A program made the position numbers and the translations under genes. From JANJUO01 sp942492935 (GTDB lineage Bacteria > Bacteroidota > Ignavibacteria > Kapaibacteriales > UBA2268): a DNA stretch of 64,000 bases. A model generated the notes under the pieces. The model was given only the letters and a program-made list of their open reading frames with translations, was not told where the DNA came from and ran no database searches. Positions 11,001 to 19,305 of this stretch are shown piece by piece (position 1 is the first letter of the stretch; the number at the start of each line of letters is the position of its first letter). Where the stretch lies: NCBI GenBank assembly GCA_942492935.1, contig OW818654.1:4402001-4466000 (forward strand), in the 5' to 3' direction.

Positions 11001-12703
11001 CTGAAATATTGTCGATTCAAAGAGTACTAATCAATACAGCATTTTTGAAACAATCAGTATTGTTGATTTATGACGCACCACATTTTGACATTACTGATGT
11101 TCAAGATGAAGGTGTATGGATTTCAAGATTGAATTTCGACCTCGATATAAAGCATTATCGAATTTGCTTATTGATGAATAATTTTTCGCGTTATGAATTA
11201 CAATTATTTATAATGGAAGATAATTGTGAATTACCTGAAATTGAAACAATTCTTTGGCAGGTAACAATTGCAGGTTATCCATTTGGAATTAGAGTAGTGC
11301 CAAAACTTGGAGCATATCGCCCTGAATTTAAGGCATGGTCATTTGCATTCCCGGGCGAGTTGTCTTTATGGGCAAAAATTCGTGAATATAATAGTAGAGT
11401 TGCTTCCGGAAGGGAATCATATCGAGTTAATGAATTAAGACGGTTATTTGTATCCGCTATAAGTGCAATTTTCCGTTCGTGGAATCACAGTGGCAAAAAT
11501 ATTGTTCCCGGTATATTATCGCCCAATAATGTACTTGTACCCGAACTTGATTTCCGTGATGGCTCAATGGTGAATTCTATTGATGGATGGAAGTATTATC
11601 AAAATCCAACTTCATTAATCAATCCTATAATCAAAAATTTCTTTATAAGAACAATTGCTCATTATCCATGGGCAGAAAAGCAATTGGAAATCAGTTGGAT
11701 TTTTGACGCAGCTATGGAATCGCTTGGCAATGAAGAAGCCATAAATTTTTTGAATGAATTGAAGAATTATTTAGAATCGGTTACATTATCTCACAATGAT
11801 AAATCACTTTATACCATGTTAGTGGATTATATTGAAAATTCAAAAATTGAATTTTACAAACCATTGCCATTGCTCAACGCTATTTCGCGATATAAAGAAT
11901 GGCTATTTATTAATAAAACTGCGACTTCAAATGCAAAAGAGCAAACTTTGGAAGAATTGATGAGTTTGTATAATTTAGAAAAGTTTCCTGAAATTGTACG
12001 TTATTATTTATATCGTTATACTTATTTTGAATTTGCTGAAAATGAGATTCTTCAAAAATTTGATTTACTACTTGATAAAATGTTTCTATTTAAGGATTAT
12101 GCAGCTACACAAATGACAGAATTGTCAGATTTACAAGCAGTTATAAATGATGCAGAAGATAGAAAAATCTTTACTAAGATGATTTTCCCTAAATCAAAAC
12201 AGAAGAATGTTGAGGTGCTAAAGGCAGGCGATAAACAGCATAAGCATGTTATTGTTCAATCATATATAAAGGATAATCAAGGAGAAGTATATAATTTCAG
12301 AGAACCAACAGGACCAGCTGAAATTGGTCAATTATATAGAATATTTTTCCAAGAAAAGTATCCAAAACATATTAATGAAAATGATGAATATATTGTTCTG
12401 GCTGATAGTCAGGATAGAATTGTTGGAGGAATTTGTTTCCGCAGAGAAGAAGATAATGCAGTTTTGATAGATGGCGTAGTGATATTTTCTTCGCTATCAG
12501 GACGTGGAATTGGTACTGCAATGATAGATGATTTCTGCGATAGAATGGCAGCATTTGGAGTTGAAGCAGTAAAAACACATTTCTTTATGCAGAATTTTTA
12601 TTTACGGCTCGGGTTCAAAGTAAATGACAAATGGGGTGCATTAGTACGTTTTTTGAATAAAGATAAGAAAAGTGAAGTTCAAGGTAATTATTGTGTGATA
12701 TAA
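8096..12703 (+). CDS. Giant fusion: AMP-binding (acyl-CoA synthetase-like) domain, unassigned middle, C-terminal GNAT acetyltransferase
   Basis: The protein has 1535 residues from ATG 8096; a 10-residue longer reading starts at 8066. Residues up to about 620 are an ANL-type adenylating domain: phosphate loop TSGSTGIPKG near 258, GFGMTEATGG, KTGDIF, and VDRIKDIYKNNRGQTVAPK carrying the hinge Asp and the region of the C-terminal catalytic Lys. This is closest to long-chain fatty acyl-CoA synthetases. About 780 residues follow that I cannot assign; part (SPNNVLVPE) faintly recalls a kinase catalytic loop without its key residues. The last 120 residues form a GNAT fold with the acetyl-CoA loop SGRGIGTAM and the tail FYLRLGFKV. 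No signal peptide or acyl-carrier domain is recognised. Inference: it activates a carboxylic acid and transfers or regulates by acylation, all in one chain. The gene stands alone. Confidence 0.82.
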   Translation: MIEKLYTSWKNREISAENLLLEIENLINNSEIDSIKNSELHYYLNFSSKTDFLMQLENTELLNRWAETTYTIIRKSDYTLLEMFSNRVAEIPENVMFQDLSTSKPRNWSYKKINSYAKEIAATFYLIANNSPRVAIFSDNSVPSAVCDLACLFYDIPDTPLNTTFSSETLIEIFNLLSINIVVTDTIERFGRLDSIRDKVKTKFIVMVTNPNVYHDNQTSFYLDEEIKKYDNELLNSALFNRKRLSLNQTATVMFTSGSTGIPKGLSFSIYNLVTKRFARSAAVPFVGKDEVMLCYLPLFHTFGRYLELLGSIYWRGTYTFTGNTSSETLLSLFPKVNPTVFISIPLRWLQLYESAMDQMCEIPESEGKINIFRQTVGLRLKWGLSAAGYLDPKVFQFFRRNGVELCSGFGMTEATGGITMTPPGNYIENSVGKPLPGVTVTMDENNEMLISGHYIARFYEDAPLGSLIPYPDETDYKIKTGDIFSIDENGYYEIVDRIKDIYKNNRGQTVAPKNVENKFEGVPGFKRTFLVGDGKPYNVLFVVPDKDDEVLANSDEKVMKEYYHQIITKVNQELASYERVINFMVLPRDFSAELGELTAKGSANRKTILKNFANEIDELYLVNYIDLKFDDFKVRVQLWIYRDLGILEDDIIIEGDGIRNIRSNTFLRIKQLESGNFIIGDLEYSLTTKTIELSTFARQPKLWVGNPQLMKFCPFKEGWDLPFADISENIFLPWNRSRIYEKIEMPTITKSHNTRLNDVNILICTSLLAEDEIALEATEHLSDYLKVCELRTAHLIRKRLESLARHPNEDIRCAAYKILLLDEPESGYSRTFPAFILSGLTFLNEKSIKEIASSKLEIRRLEALRMRMYKYRNEMDLPVNDSTRRQFMNLFKLLLDFIKLHPYYYSYVRYELISWMMYKKDELLAEIAGKYFYELHTFYEKKLDRETPKRDFPVWNSKLVFDEGISKSEILSIQRVLINTAFLKQSVLLIYDAPHFDITDVQDEGVWISRLNFDLDIKHYRICLLMNNFSRYELQLFIMEDNCELPEIETILWQVTIAGYPFGIRVVPKLGAYRPEFKAWSFAFPGELSLWAKIREYNSRVASGRESYRVNELRRLFVSAISAIFRSWNHSGKNIVPGILSPNNVLVPELDFRDGSMVNSIDGWKYYQNPTSLINPIIKNFFIRTIAHYPWAEKQLEISWIFDAAMESLGNEEAINFLNELKNYLESVTLSHNDKSLYTMLVDYIENSKIEFYKPLPLLNAISRYKEWLFINKTATSNAKEQTLEELMSLYNLEKFPEIVRYYLYRYTYFEFAENEILQKFDLLLDKMFLFKDYAATQMTELSDLQAVINDAEDRKIFTKMIFPKSKQKNVEVLKAGDKQHKHVIVQSYIKDNQGEVYNFREPTGPAEIGQLYRIFFQEKYPKHINENDEYIVLADSQDRIVGGICFRREEDNAVLIDGVVIFSSLSGRGIGTAMIDDFCDRMAAFGVEAVKTHFFMQNFYLRLGFKVNDKWGALVRFLNKDKKSEVQGNYCVI

Positions 12704-12730
12704 AATATATATAAAGTTTTCCCTGAATAA

Positions 12731-12763
12731 AGATGTCCAACATCTTGAAGATGTTGGACATCT
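12731..12763. repeat. 33-bp RAYT-associated palindrome, variant copy
   Basis: The arm AGATGTCCAACATCTT, a central G, and the exact reverse complement form a perfect 33-bp palindrome directly after the fusion gene. It is followed by GGGTAAACAAAA, which also follows the copies at 13450-13694. It may serve as a transcription terminator or mRNA end structure. Confidence 0.85.
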
Positions 12764-12867
12764 GGGTAAACAAAAGTAAATTGATCTATCACTCAACAAT
12801 ATTTCATTTTATCATATTGTTTTCGTAAATTAGATATAATGCAATTTTGGAATCATAATAATTGGTT

Positions 12868-13467
12868 ATGAAGTTTTTCAAAGAGACATATTGCCACTTA
12901 TTCAATAGAACAAATAACGAAGAGGCGCTATTTCGTTCTGAAGAGAATTATTTGTATTTTCTGAAGAAATATCGCAATTATCTTGAGGATTATTTAGATA
13001 CAGTGGGATATTGCTTGATGCCAACCAATTTTCATTTTTTGGTACGGTTGCGTCGTACAAAAGATGTCCAACACTTTGAAAGTGTTGGACATCTGATAAG
13101 TAGAGCTATGCAAACCCTGCAAAGTTAATATACAAAAGCAATAAATAAAAGATACAATAGACACGGAAGTTTATTTCAAGCCCATTATAACGCCAAGCCA
13201 ATCCCAAATGACCCTTATCTTATTACTTTGCTTACTTACATTCATCAAAATCCTGTCAGAAGTAAATTAGTAGATAAAGCTGAAGATTGGAAATTTTCGA
13301 GTTATCAAGATTATATTGAAATTAGAAATGGTACACTGCCAAGCAAAGATTTGATTTTAGCGATGATTAAGAAAGAGAAATTAAAAGAGATGACTGGAAT
13401 ACTTATAGATAAATCTAAAATCACAGATTTGTCAAATTTTAGAAGTGAAAGATGTCCAACACTTTGA
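12868..13467 (+). pseudogene. Decayed REP-associated tyrosine transposase (RAYT, IS200/Y1 type)
   Basis: One reading frame from ATG 12868 to TGA 13467 is interrupted only by TAA at 13126-13128. Conserved RAYT blocks are present on both sides: YCLMPTNFHFLVRL, then YTKAINKRYNRHGSLFQ, then TYIHQNPVRSKLV and WKFSSYQDY. Three lesions show decay. The HUH motif, usually HFHF in MPNHFHFL, reads NFHF. A 33-bp palindrome (13062-13094) is inserted in frame as about 12 extra codons. A nonsense codon follows between LQS and YTK. The 3' end runs into the first palindrome of the 53-bp array, which supplies the final stop. RAYT proteins are known to mobilise REP-type palindromes, so this gene is the likely former driver of the repeats around it; it should now be inactive unless supplied in trans. 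Confidence 0.85.
13062..13094. repeat. 33-bp palindrome inserted inside the RAYT pseudogene
   Basis: It consists of the arm AGATGTCCAACACTTT, a central G and the reverse-complement arm. Translation through it gives KDVQHFESVGHL, which has no counterpart in RAYT proteins. This shows that the palindrome moved into the gene without breaking the frame. Confidence 0.85.
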
Positions 13468-13694
13468 AAGTGTTGGACATCTGGGTAAACAAAAATCATA
13501 AAAGATGTCCAACACTTTGAAAGTGTTGGACATCTGGGTAAACAAAAATCATGAAAGATGTCCAACACTTTGAAAGTGTTGGACATCTGGGTAAACAAAA
13601 ATCATAAAAGATGTCCAACATCTCGAAGATGTTGGACATCTGGGTAAACAAAAATCATAAAAGATGTCCAACACTTTGAAAGTGTTGGACATCT
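13450..13694. repeat. Five palindromes at an exact 53-bp period
   Basis: Copies of the 33-bp palindrome start at 13450, 13503, 13556, 13609 and 13662. The 20-bp spacers are nearly identical (GGGTAAACAAAAATCATAAA, with one G variant). The fourth copy carries the CATCT arm variant with one imperfect central base. Identical spacers and the RAYT next door make this a REP-like tandem array and not a CRISPR. It lies between the RAYT pseudogene and the convergent lipoprotein gene. Confidence 0.9.
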
Positions 13695-13704
13695 GGAGAC
13701 TCTT

Positions 13705-14142
13705 TCAAAAATTATTATACTCTAATCCTAAATCAATAATATACCATAAATCATCAATTTTTTCGGCAGTCATAGTATATTTTTTCATATAATTAATTTC
13801 AAAACTTAATTTTCTTGAATTTGCATTTAAAGAATCGCTTTTGACAATTTCAAATGGATAATTACCAAAAATTCTTTTTACCCTGAAAATATCATAGTGC
13901 TTTTGATATTTTTCTATTGCAAGATATTTATCTCCATTATTATTTGCAATAATTTGAGCCGCTCCCCAAACATTATTGCTATCTAATTCGGCTTTCAGAA
14001 GCAATAAAACACCTTCTGGAGTTTTCTGATTTAAATTAATAACAACACGTGTTGTTGGAGCTTTTTTAACTCCAATAGTTATTAATTCGCAACCAGTACT
14101 TGCCAAAATAATTACTAATAGATATAATATATTTTTATTCAT
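13705..14142 (-). CDS. Hypothetical lipoprotein
   Basis: The 145-residue product begins MNKNILYLLVIILASTGC, a lipoprotein signal with a likely acylated Cys18. The remaining part, about 125 residues, has the size and alternating pattern of small cystatin/NTF2-like lipoproteins (DUF4878 type): LLLLKAELDSNNVWGAAQII, then strands ending in WYIIDLGLEY. That family link is tentative. It overlaps the upstream hydrolase gene by 8 bases, so the two are translated from one message. The 3' end lies 11 bases from the palindrome array. Confidence 0.7.
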   Translation of the reverse strand: MNKNILYLLVIILASTGCELITIGVKKAPTTRVVINLNQKTPEGVLLLLKAELDSNNVWGAAQIIANNNGDKYLAIEKYQKHYDIFRVKRIFGNYPFEIVKSDSLNANSRKLSFEINYMKKYTMTAEKIDDLWYIIDLGLEYNNF

Positions 14143-14977
14143 CTAAATTCAAAAAATCAATAGTTTTTTCAATTGCTTTTTCTAAAGCTACATTTGTTTC
14201 CGTAAATTTAAAATCAGTGCCAAAAGTATGTCCTGTTTTTTCAACAATCAATAATTCTGTAATCTCTTTATCCTCAGCATTTTCATACAAATCAATTGCT
14301 TCCTTTCTTTTTACAGTCATATCCAAACCTCCGTGTATAATCAATACAGGTATTTGGCATTTTTGCATCGTTTCAATTAGTATATTATCGGAATATTTTT
14401 CTTTATCTTCAATATGGGAATAATTCAATTTCAAAATTTGATTATTCATTGCAATTCTAATTTCAACATAACCTTGCTCTCTCCATACTTCTTTTTGACG
14501 AATTGTGTTTCTATCAATTTTAGAAATTCCACCAAGTATTACAATTTTATCAACATTTTTATATTGATTATAAACAAGCAAACTTACTGCTGCTCCAAGT
14601 GAATGACCAATCAAATAAATTTTTCCGTTCCAAAATTCCAAAACTTCTTTACTGATGAAACCCGCTTTAAAATTCTCAATAGTTAATTTAACATCTTCAA
14701 TATATTGTGAAACAGTTTGCCTTGAAAATTTCTCACTATCAAACAATGGAATATTTTCATCTTCAATTCCATTCAATGAATGGTCTATATTTAATACAAT
14801 TGAATTATTTGATGCTAACTTGCTTGAAAAATATGGCATAAAACCCCATTTCCTCCACGCCTTAAAACCATGAAGCATTATAATTAAAGGGAATTTACCA
14901 CTTTTTTTGTTGAAATATAAATCGCCTTTTACAAATTCATTAATTGTATTTTTAAATTCAAATTTCGAGATATTCAT
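14135..14977 (-). CDS. Alpha/beta hydrolase
   Basis: This 280-residue cytoplasmic protein has the serine-hydrolase fold. The oxyanion region is LIIMLHGFKAWR near residue 35. The nucleophile elbow is GHSLGA near 125. A late HGGLDMTV carries the Asp and KTGHTFG the His, completing the triad. It is closest in layout to the dienelactone hydrolase/BAAT-like esterases, with an N-terminal beta region that contains KGDLYFNKK. The substrate is unknown. It lies 2 bases beyond the stop of the M28 peptidase gene and overlaps the lipoprotein gene, which makes a three-gene unit. Confidence 0.85.
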   Translation of the reverse strand: MNISKFEFKNTINEFVKGDLYFNKKSGKFPLIIMLHGFKAWRKWGFMPYFSSKLASNNSIVLNIDHSLNGIEDENIPLFDSEKFSRQTVSQYIEDVKLTIENFKAGFISKEVLEFWNGKIYLIGHSLGAAVSLLVYNQYKNVDKIVILGGISKIDRNTIRQKEVWREQGYVEIRIAMNNQILKLNYSHIEDKEKYSDNILIETMQKCQIPVLIIHGGLDMTVKRKEAIDLYENAEDKEITELLIVEKTGHTFGTDFKFTETNVALEKAIEKTIDFLNLDE

Positions 14978-14979
14978 TG

Positions 14980-16818
14980 TTACTTTTTATCAACCAATAC
15001 TACTTTCATAATAACTTTTTCTTCATAATATTTGCCACGCAATACCTCTACTTCAACAATATCGCCTGCTTTATAATCATTCAAATTAAACATAAAATCA
15101 TGTAAATTTTTTACTTTGACTTCATTCATTCTTACGATAATATCGCCATCTTTCATACCTGCTTTTTCGGCAGGACTTCCAGGGCTTGCTCCTGAAATTT
15201 TGCAGCCCAATGGGCTTTCTTCAAAATTTGGTATGATTCCAAACCAAACTTTTGTACTTGAACGCCCTCCTGAACTTCTTGTATGCTCTGTATTTGTTGA
15301 TTTTAGAAACACAGGTTTAGAATCTGAATTACCAAGAGTATTTGTTAATTTAACAATATATGAAACAATTTTGGACATACCTTTGTAATTCAGCTTATCC
15401 CAATCATCACTTGGACGATGGTAATCTTCATGAACACCACTATTAAACATAAATACAGGAATATCTTTTTTGTAAAAACTTGCGTGGTCGCTCGGACTAA
15501 ATGCATCAGATGCTTTGATTACTTTAACTGTGTCAAGAACTGCAATTGAATCAAGCATTGCAGGAAATTCCGATGAAGAAGTACTACCAAATACTGTAAA
15601 CTCATCTTTTTTCATCCTGCCAACCATATCAAGATTGAGCATCGAAACAATCTTGCTTAATTCTACTGGCGAATTTATTACAAAATGTTCAGAACCAAGC
15701 AAACCCATTTCTTCAGCAGTAAATGCAACAAAAATAACTGAACGTCTTAAAGGATTTTCTGAAATGCTCTTTGCTAATTCTATCATTGCGGCTACCCCTG
15801 ATGCGTTATCATCAGCACCGTTGTGTACCATTGCTTTTTTCCCTCTATACAAAGTATTAAAGCCACCCCATCCCAGATGGTCATAATGAGCGCCAATTAC
15901 AACATATTCATCGCTTAATTTTGGGTCAGTTCCTTTTACCATTCCATAGACATTGTATGTAGGCACTTGATTTTCGGCTAAATCAACTGTTAAACTTACT
16001 TTTATTCTTGGTAATTGATAACTTGCAGGCTTTTTTGTTTTCATTATTTCTTGTTCAAGAGTAACCAATTGTTTATCTTTTGCAAAAAATTTGGAAATGC
16101 TTTGTCTGTGGGCTTGAACAGCAATGATTCCTGTATATTTTCCAATATTGCTATATTCAAGACGCTCAAATACATTCATAGAATCGCCCTGAATTTTAAC
16201 AAGAATCATACCAACAGCACCTTTTTTTGCTGCATTTGAAGCTTTGTACCTTAATGATGTATATGATGAAAATTCGCCTTTATCACTTTCACCATCTGGA
16301 GAATTTGAAAGAACAACAACAACTTTGCCTTTAACATCCACATCTTTATAATCGTCATAATTTAGCTCATTTGCACTAATACCAAAACCAGCAAATACTA
16401 TTTCACCTGCACAGGTGCCATTTTCACTAAAAGCAAGCGGAACAAATTCTTTTCCGTTACTCCAATTTTGTTTCATTGAACGCCATTGAGATTCTGGAAT
16501 ACCGAGACGTTCAATTAATTGTTCAAAGGTTACGATATTCTTTTCGGTAGCACTCATTGATGTTGTAACTTTCATCTCTTGACGATAATTACTAAATATT
16601 GGCTGTAATCTAAATTCTTTAAAATGTTGCTCTATATAGTCAGCTGCTTGATTAGCACCGTCAGTACCCGGAAATCTGCCTTGGAGCTGGTCGGAAGCAA
16701 GAAATTTGACCCATTCCTGCATTCTGTCGTGGCTACTCTGAGAATATAAATTTATAAAACTGAAAGCAATTACAAGAGAAACAAAATATATATTTTTAAC
16801 GTGATTGAACTTAATCAT
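14980..16818 (-). CDS. Secreted M28-family zinc aminopeptidase with PA and C-terminal PDZ domains
   Basis: The protein has 612 residues with a signal peptide (VSLVIAFSFINLYSQS). A protease-associated insert at about 115-270 is followed by the M28 catalytic core. Zinc ligands appear in order: GAHYDHLG (His), NGADDNASG (Asp), FTAEEMGLLG (catalytic Glu and ligand Glu), LNLDMVGR (Asp) and EDYHRPSDDW (His). Residues from about 515 to the end form a PDZ domain (SPAEKAGMKDGDIIVRM). All key residues are present, so it should be an active exopeptidase in the periplasm or at the cell surface. It is first in a unit with the alpha/beta hydrolase and the lipoprotein. Confidence 0.92.
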   Translation of the reverse strand: MIKFNHVKNIYFVSLVIAFSFINLYSQSSHDRMQEWVKFLASDQLQGRFPGTDGANQAADYIEQHFKEFRLQPIFSNYRQEMKVTTSMSATEKNIVTFEQLIERLGIPESQWRSMKQNWSNGKEFVPLAFSENGTCAGEIVFAGFGISANELNYDDYKDVDVKGKVVVVLSNSPDGESDKGEFSSYTSLRYKASNAAKKGAVGMILVKIQGDSMNVFERLEYSNIGKYTGIIAVQAHRQSISKFFAKDKQLVTLEQEIMKTKKPASYQLPRIKVSLTVDLAENQVPTYNVYGMVKGTDPKLSDEYVVIGAHYDHLGWGGFNTLYRGKKAMVHNGADDNASGVAAMIELAKSISENPLRRSVIFVAFTAEEMGLLGSEHFVINSPVELSKIVSMLNLDMVGRMKKDEFTVFGSTSSSEFPAMLDSIAVLDTVKVIKASDAFSPSDHASFYKKDIPVFMFNSGVHEDYHRPSDDWDKLNYKGMSKIVSYIVKLTNTLGNSDSKPVFLKSTNTEHTRSSGGRSSTKVWFGIIPNFEESPLGCKISGASPGSPAEKAGMKDGDIIVRMNEVKVKNLHDFMFNLNDYKAGDIVEVEVLRGKYYEEKVIMKVVLVDKK

Positions 16819-17150
16819 AATTGTTATCCTTAATTAATCATTTATAAAAAAACAAAATTAATTTATTATTCATTATTAATCAATAACTATTTAGCTTTTA
16901 AGATATTTTAATTTTAAATTAGCTTTCTTTCACGAACCAAGCCACTCTATGTATGAAGATAGGTATTTATTAATTGGATATTCTTCCAAAAACAATTTGT
17001 TGTTTGTTTCGTTTACAGAAAAGAGTGAAAAAATAAGATTAATATAAATGTTGAAACAACTATTAATTCAAAAAAAAAAAAAATTCTATCTAATAAACAC
17101 TAATATTTTTCGTTTTACTACACGTATTTAATAACAAAAGGGTTTGAAAA
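16819..17150. other. Gene-free gap with divergent promoter regions
   Basis: This is AT-rich DNA between the divergent peptidase and antitoxin genes, with a run of 13 A residues near 17071-17083. I see no gene or clear repeat. Confidence 0.5.
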
Positions 17151-17348
17151 ATGGATGTTGGCGAAATAATTAAAGAAAGCAAGAAATTATCAAGGATAAA
17201 CAAAGAAACTCTGATTTATGAAACTATGAAAGATATAAAAGATTTCGAAGAAATTGAAGATGCAATCGATGTTCTTAAATCAAAAGATGAAAAAAAAATT
17301 AGTTGGTCTGATGCTCAAAATATTTTAGCAATTGTTGGCAAAATATGA
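17151..17348 (+). CDS. Putative antitoxin of a RelBE/ParDE-like pair
   Basis: This 65-residue acidic/basic helical protein (MDVGEIIKESKKLSRI...) ends with TGA that overlaps the ATG of the toxin gene by 4 bases, the usual layout of toxin-antitoxin pairs. Size and position support an antitoxin. I do not recognise a standard RelB or ParD fold: there is no clear ribbon-helix-helix or helix-turn-helix at the N-terminus. Because the toxin is interrupted, the antitoxin may now be a leftover. Confidence 0.6.
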   Translation: MDVGEIIKESKKLSRINKETLIYETMKDIKDFEEIEDAIDVLKSKDEKKISWSDAQNILAIVGKI

Positions 17349-17605
17349 GTTATAATCTATTAATTACTGAAAAAGCTTTAAAACAGTTATTAGAAATCCC
17401 TGATAATATCTCTTCTAAAATTATTGCAAAAATTGGTGGACTTATTGAAAATCCTTATCCAAAGGATTCTAAGAAACTGAAATTTATTGAAGCTTATAGA
17501 ATTAGAGTTGGAGATTATTGAGTTATTTATACAATTGAAAAAGCAATATTGCAGATAGAAGTGATAAGAATCAAACATAGAAAAGATGTTTATAAGAAAT
17601 TGTAA
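17345..17605 (+). pseudogene. RelE/ParE-family toxin interrupted by one nonsense codon
   Basis: From ATG 17345 the frame reads MSYNLLITEKALKQLLEI..., a RelE-type start. It continues to YRIRVGDY, then TGA at 17519-17521, then VIYTIEKAILQIEVIRIK and HRKDVYKKL to TAA at 17605. In RelE toxins the same place reads GDYRVIY, so the TGA stands where a conserved Arg (CGA) is expected, a single C-to-T change. Everything else is intact (86 codons). The antitoxin gene overlaps it by 4 bases. The truncated 58-residue product would lack the last strands and should be harmless. Confidence 0.85.
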
Positions 17606-17683
17606 TAATTGATTCTGATATTCAATTGTCTGTTGCTTGATAATTTTAGATGATTTTAAGTGTAAAAAATCAAGACAATTGAT

Positions 17684-17878
17684 TTGACAGAGTATTTCAT
17701 GTATGGCATTGTAGAAGAATTACCAAAAGTACTGATTTTTGATTTGCTTGGTATTGAAGTAATGAATGTTGAGCTGCAAAACTGGGAAAATACACAAAAT
17801 ATTGACATCTCAAAACTTCCATCTGGCTCTTATTATTTAAGAATAGGAAAAAATACACAAAAATTTATGAAATATTGA
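17684..17878 (+). pseudogene. Remnant of a T9SS cargo protein (C-terminal sorting domain)
   Basis: An open stretch of 64 codons matches only the end of a type IX secretion sorting domain: VLIFDLLGIEVMNVEL, then ISKLPSGSYYLRIGK and the basic end KFMKY. There is no start codon of quality and no upstream passenger, so it is a fragment left after deletion or rearrangement. It lies between the broken toxin gene and a short degenerate stretch (17879-18000) with CCTCCC-like repeat debris. Confidence 0.7.
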
Positions 17879-18104
17879 GAGAATGACGGAATCGGAAACC
17901 CCGCCTAAATCCTCCCCATTTCGACTACGCTCAATGACCGGAAGGACTTTGCATAATGGACTCTGATTAGAAAAAAGTATTTAAGTAGATTTGCAAAATA
18001 CGATTTTTCTTTATTATCTTTTTCATAACCATTAAATTGCATTTGTACTTGGTACATTTTTTTAAAATTATTTTGAATAGTATTATTTTCGGAGAGTTAT
18101 AATA

Positions 18105-19223
18105 ATGAAAACTTACAAAATTGCTTGGTTGCCCGGAGATGGCATTGGAATTGAAGTACTTGAAGCTTCAAAAATTGTTTTGGATAAACTTGGATTTAAA
18201 GCTGAATATACACACGGTGATATTGGTTGGGAATTTTGGTGTAAAGAGGGCGATGCTTTGCCGCAAAGAACAATTGATTTGTTGAAAAATTCAGATGCTG
18301 CAATGTTTGGTGCAATCACTTCAAAACCAGTGAAAGAAGCCGAATTGGAATTAGTTCCTGAATTACAAGGTAAAAAATTAGTTTATCGTTCTCCAATAGT
18401 GAGAATGAGACAAACTTTTGACTTGTATAATTGTCTTCGTCCTACAAAGGCATATCAGGGCAATCCTTTGAATTATCGTAATGATATAGATATAGTTGTA
18501 TTTCGTGAAAATACTGAAGATTTGTATTGCGGAGTTGAGTTCAATCAAGTTCCTGTGGAATTATCAGAATTACTTACGAAAATTAGTCCTCCATTTGGAA
18601 AATTCAAAGATTTGAAACCTGAAGAATTTGCAATATCAACAAAAATCAATACAAGATTGGGTAGTGAAAAAATAATCAAAGCTGCATTCGATTTTGCAAG
18701 AGAACACAAAAGAAAGAAGGTTACTATCGTTCACAAAGCTAATGTTGTGAGAGCAACAGATGGTATGTTCCTTGAAGTTGCAAAAGAAGTTGCAAAAAAT
18801 TATCCTGAAATACAATTCGACGAAGGAAATATTGATGCAATGACAATGTGGTTGTTGAAAAATCCAGAGAGATATGATGTATTGGTTGCTCCAAATCTTT
18901 ATGGCGATATTATTTCTGATTTATGTGCACAAATGGTTGGCGGACTTGGCTTTGCTTGCTCAGGTAATATCGGCAAAGAACTTGCTGTTTTTGAACCAAC
19001 TCACGGCTCAGCACCAAAATATGCAGGTCAATACAAAGTAAATCCGCTTGCTACAATTCTTGCAGCTAAAATGATGCTTGATTGGCTTGGCGAACTCGAA
19101 ATGGGAGTAAAACTCGAAAAAGCTGTTGCTGATGTTATTGCAGAAGGTAAAGTTCGTACTTATGATATGGGCGGCAATGCCACTACTATTGATATGGCTA
19201 ACGCAGTAGCAGATAAATTATAA
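18105..19223 (+). CDS. Isocitrate/isopropylmalate dehydrogenase family, probably NAD-dependent isocitrate dehydrogenase
   Basis: This 372-residue beta-decarboxylating dehydrogenase shows PGDGIGIEV near residue 10, the substrate loop IVRMRQTFDLYNCLRP near 105, and the Tyr motif FRENTEDLYCGVEF near 135. The metal Asp cluster is DAMTMWLL and APNLYGDIISDL near 245-270, and the cofactor region is EPTHGSAPKYAG. The RENTEDLY motif is typical of NAD-type isocitrate and homoisocitrate dehydrogenases more than of LeuB, and no leucine genes are nearby. The aconitase 8 kb away supports a citric acid cycle role, but substrate specificity cannot be proven from motifs. The start is supported by GGAGAG at 18091-18096, 8 bases before the ATG. 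A hairpin terminator follows. Confidence 0.85.
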   Translation: MKTYKIAWLPGDGIGIEVLEASKIVLDKLGFKAEYTHGDIGWEFWCKEGDALPQRTIDLLKNSDAAMFGAITSKPVKEAELELVPELQGKKLVYRSPIVRMRQTFDLYNCLRPTKAYQGNPLNYRNDIDIVVFRENTEDLYCGVEFNQVPVELSELLTKISPPFGKFKDLKPEEFAISTKINTRLGSEKIIKAAFDFAREHKRKKVTIVHKANVVRATDGMFLEVAKEVAKNYPEIQFDEGNIDAMTMWLLKNPERYDVLVAPNLYGDIISDLCAQMVGGLGFACSGNIGKELAVFEPTHGSAPKYAGQYKVNPLATILAAKMMLDWLGELEMGVKLEKAVADVIAEGKVRTYDMGGNATTIDMANAVADKL

Positions 19224-19305
19224 TTGATTTATTAATAGGTGCTGTATCATACTAAGTTGCAAAATAAAAAAATCACGTGCAAATTACATCTAACTATTCT
19301 ATAAA

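Noticed and set aside
13228..13467. Second half of the RAYT as a separate gene
   Set aside because: It is in the same frame as the first half, begins at a TTG inside a conserved block, and completes the same family match; one interrupted gene explains both.
13311..13598. Open frame on the minus strand across the palindrome array
   Set aside because: Its protein is the same short peptide repeated three times, created by translating the palindromes.
13450..13694. CRISPR-like pattern of palindromic repeats with short spacers
   Set aside because: The spacers are the same sequence in every unit, there are no cas genes, and the repeat is a RAYT-type palindrome, so it is a tandem repeat.
17519..17521. 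TGA read as an amino acid (recoding) in the RelE frame
   Set aside because: Other genes in the window end in TGA and no SECIS-like hairpin was seen; a nonsense mutation is simpler.
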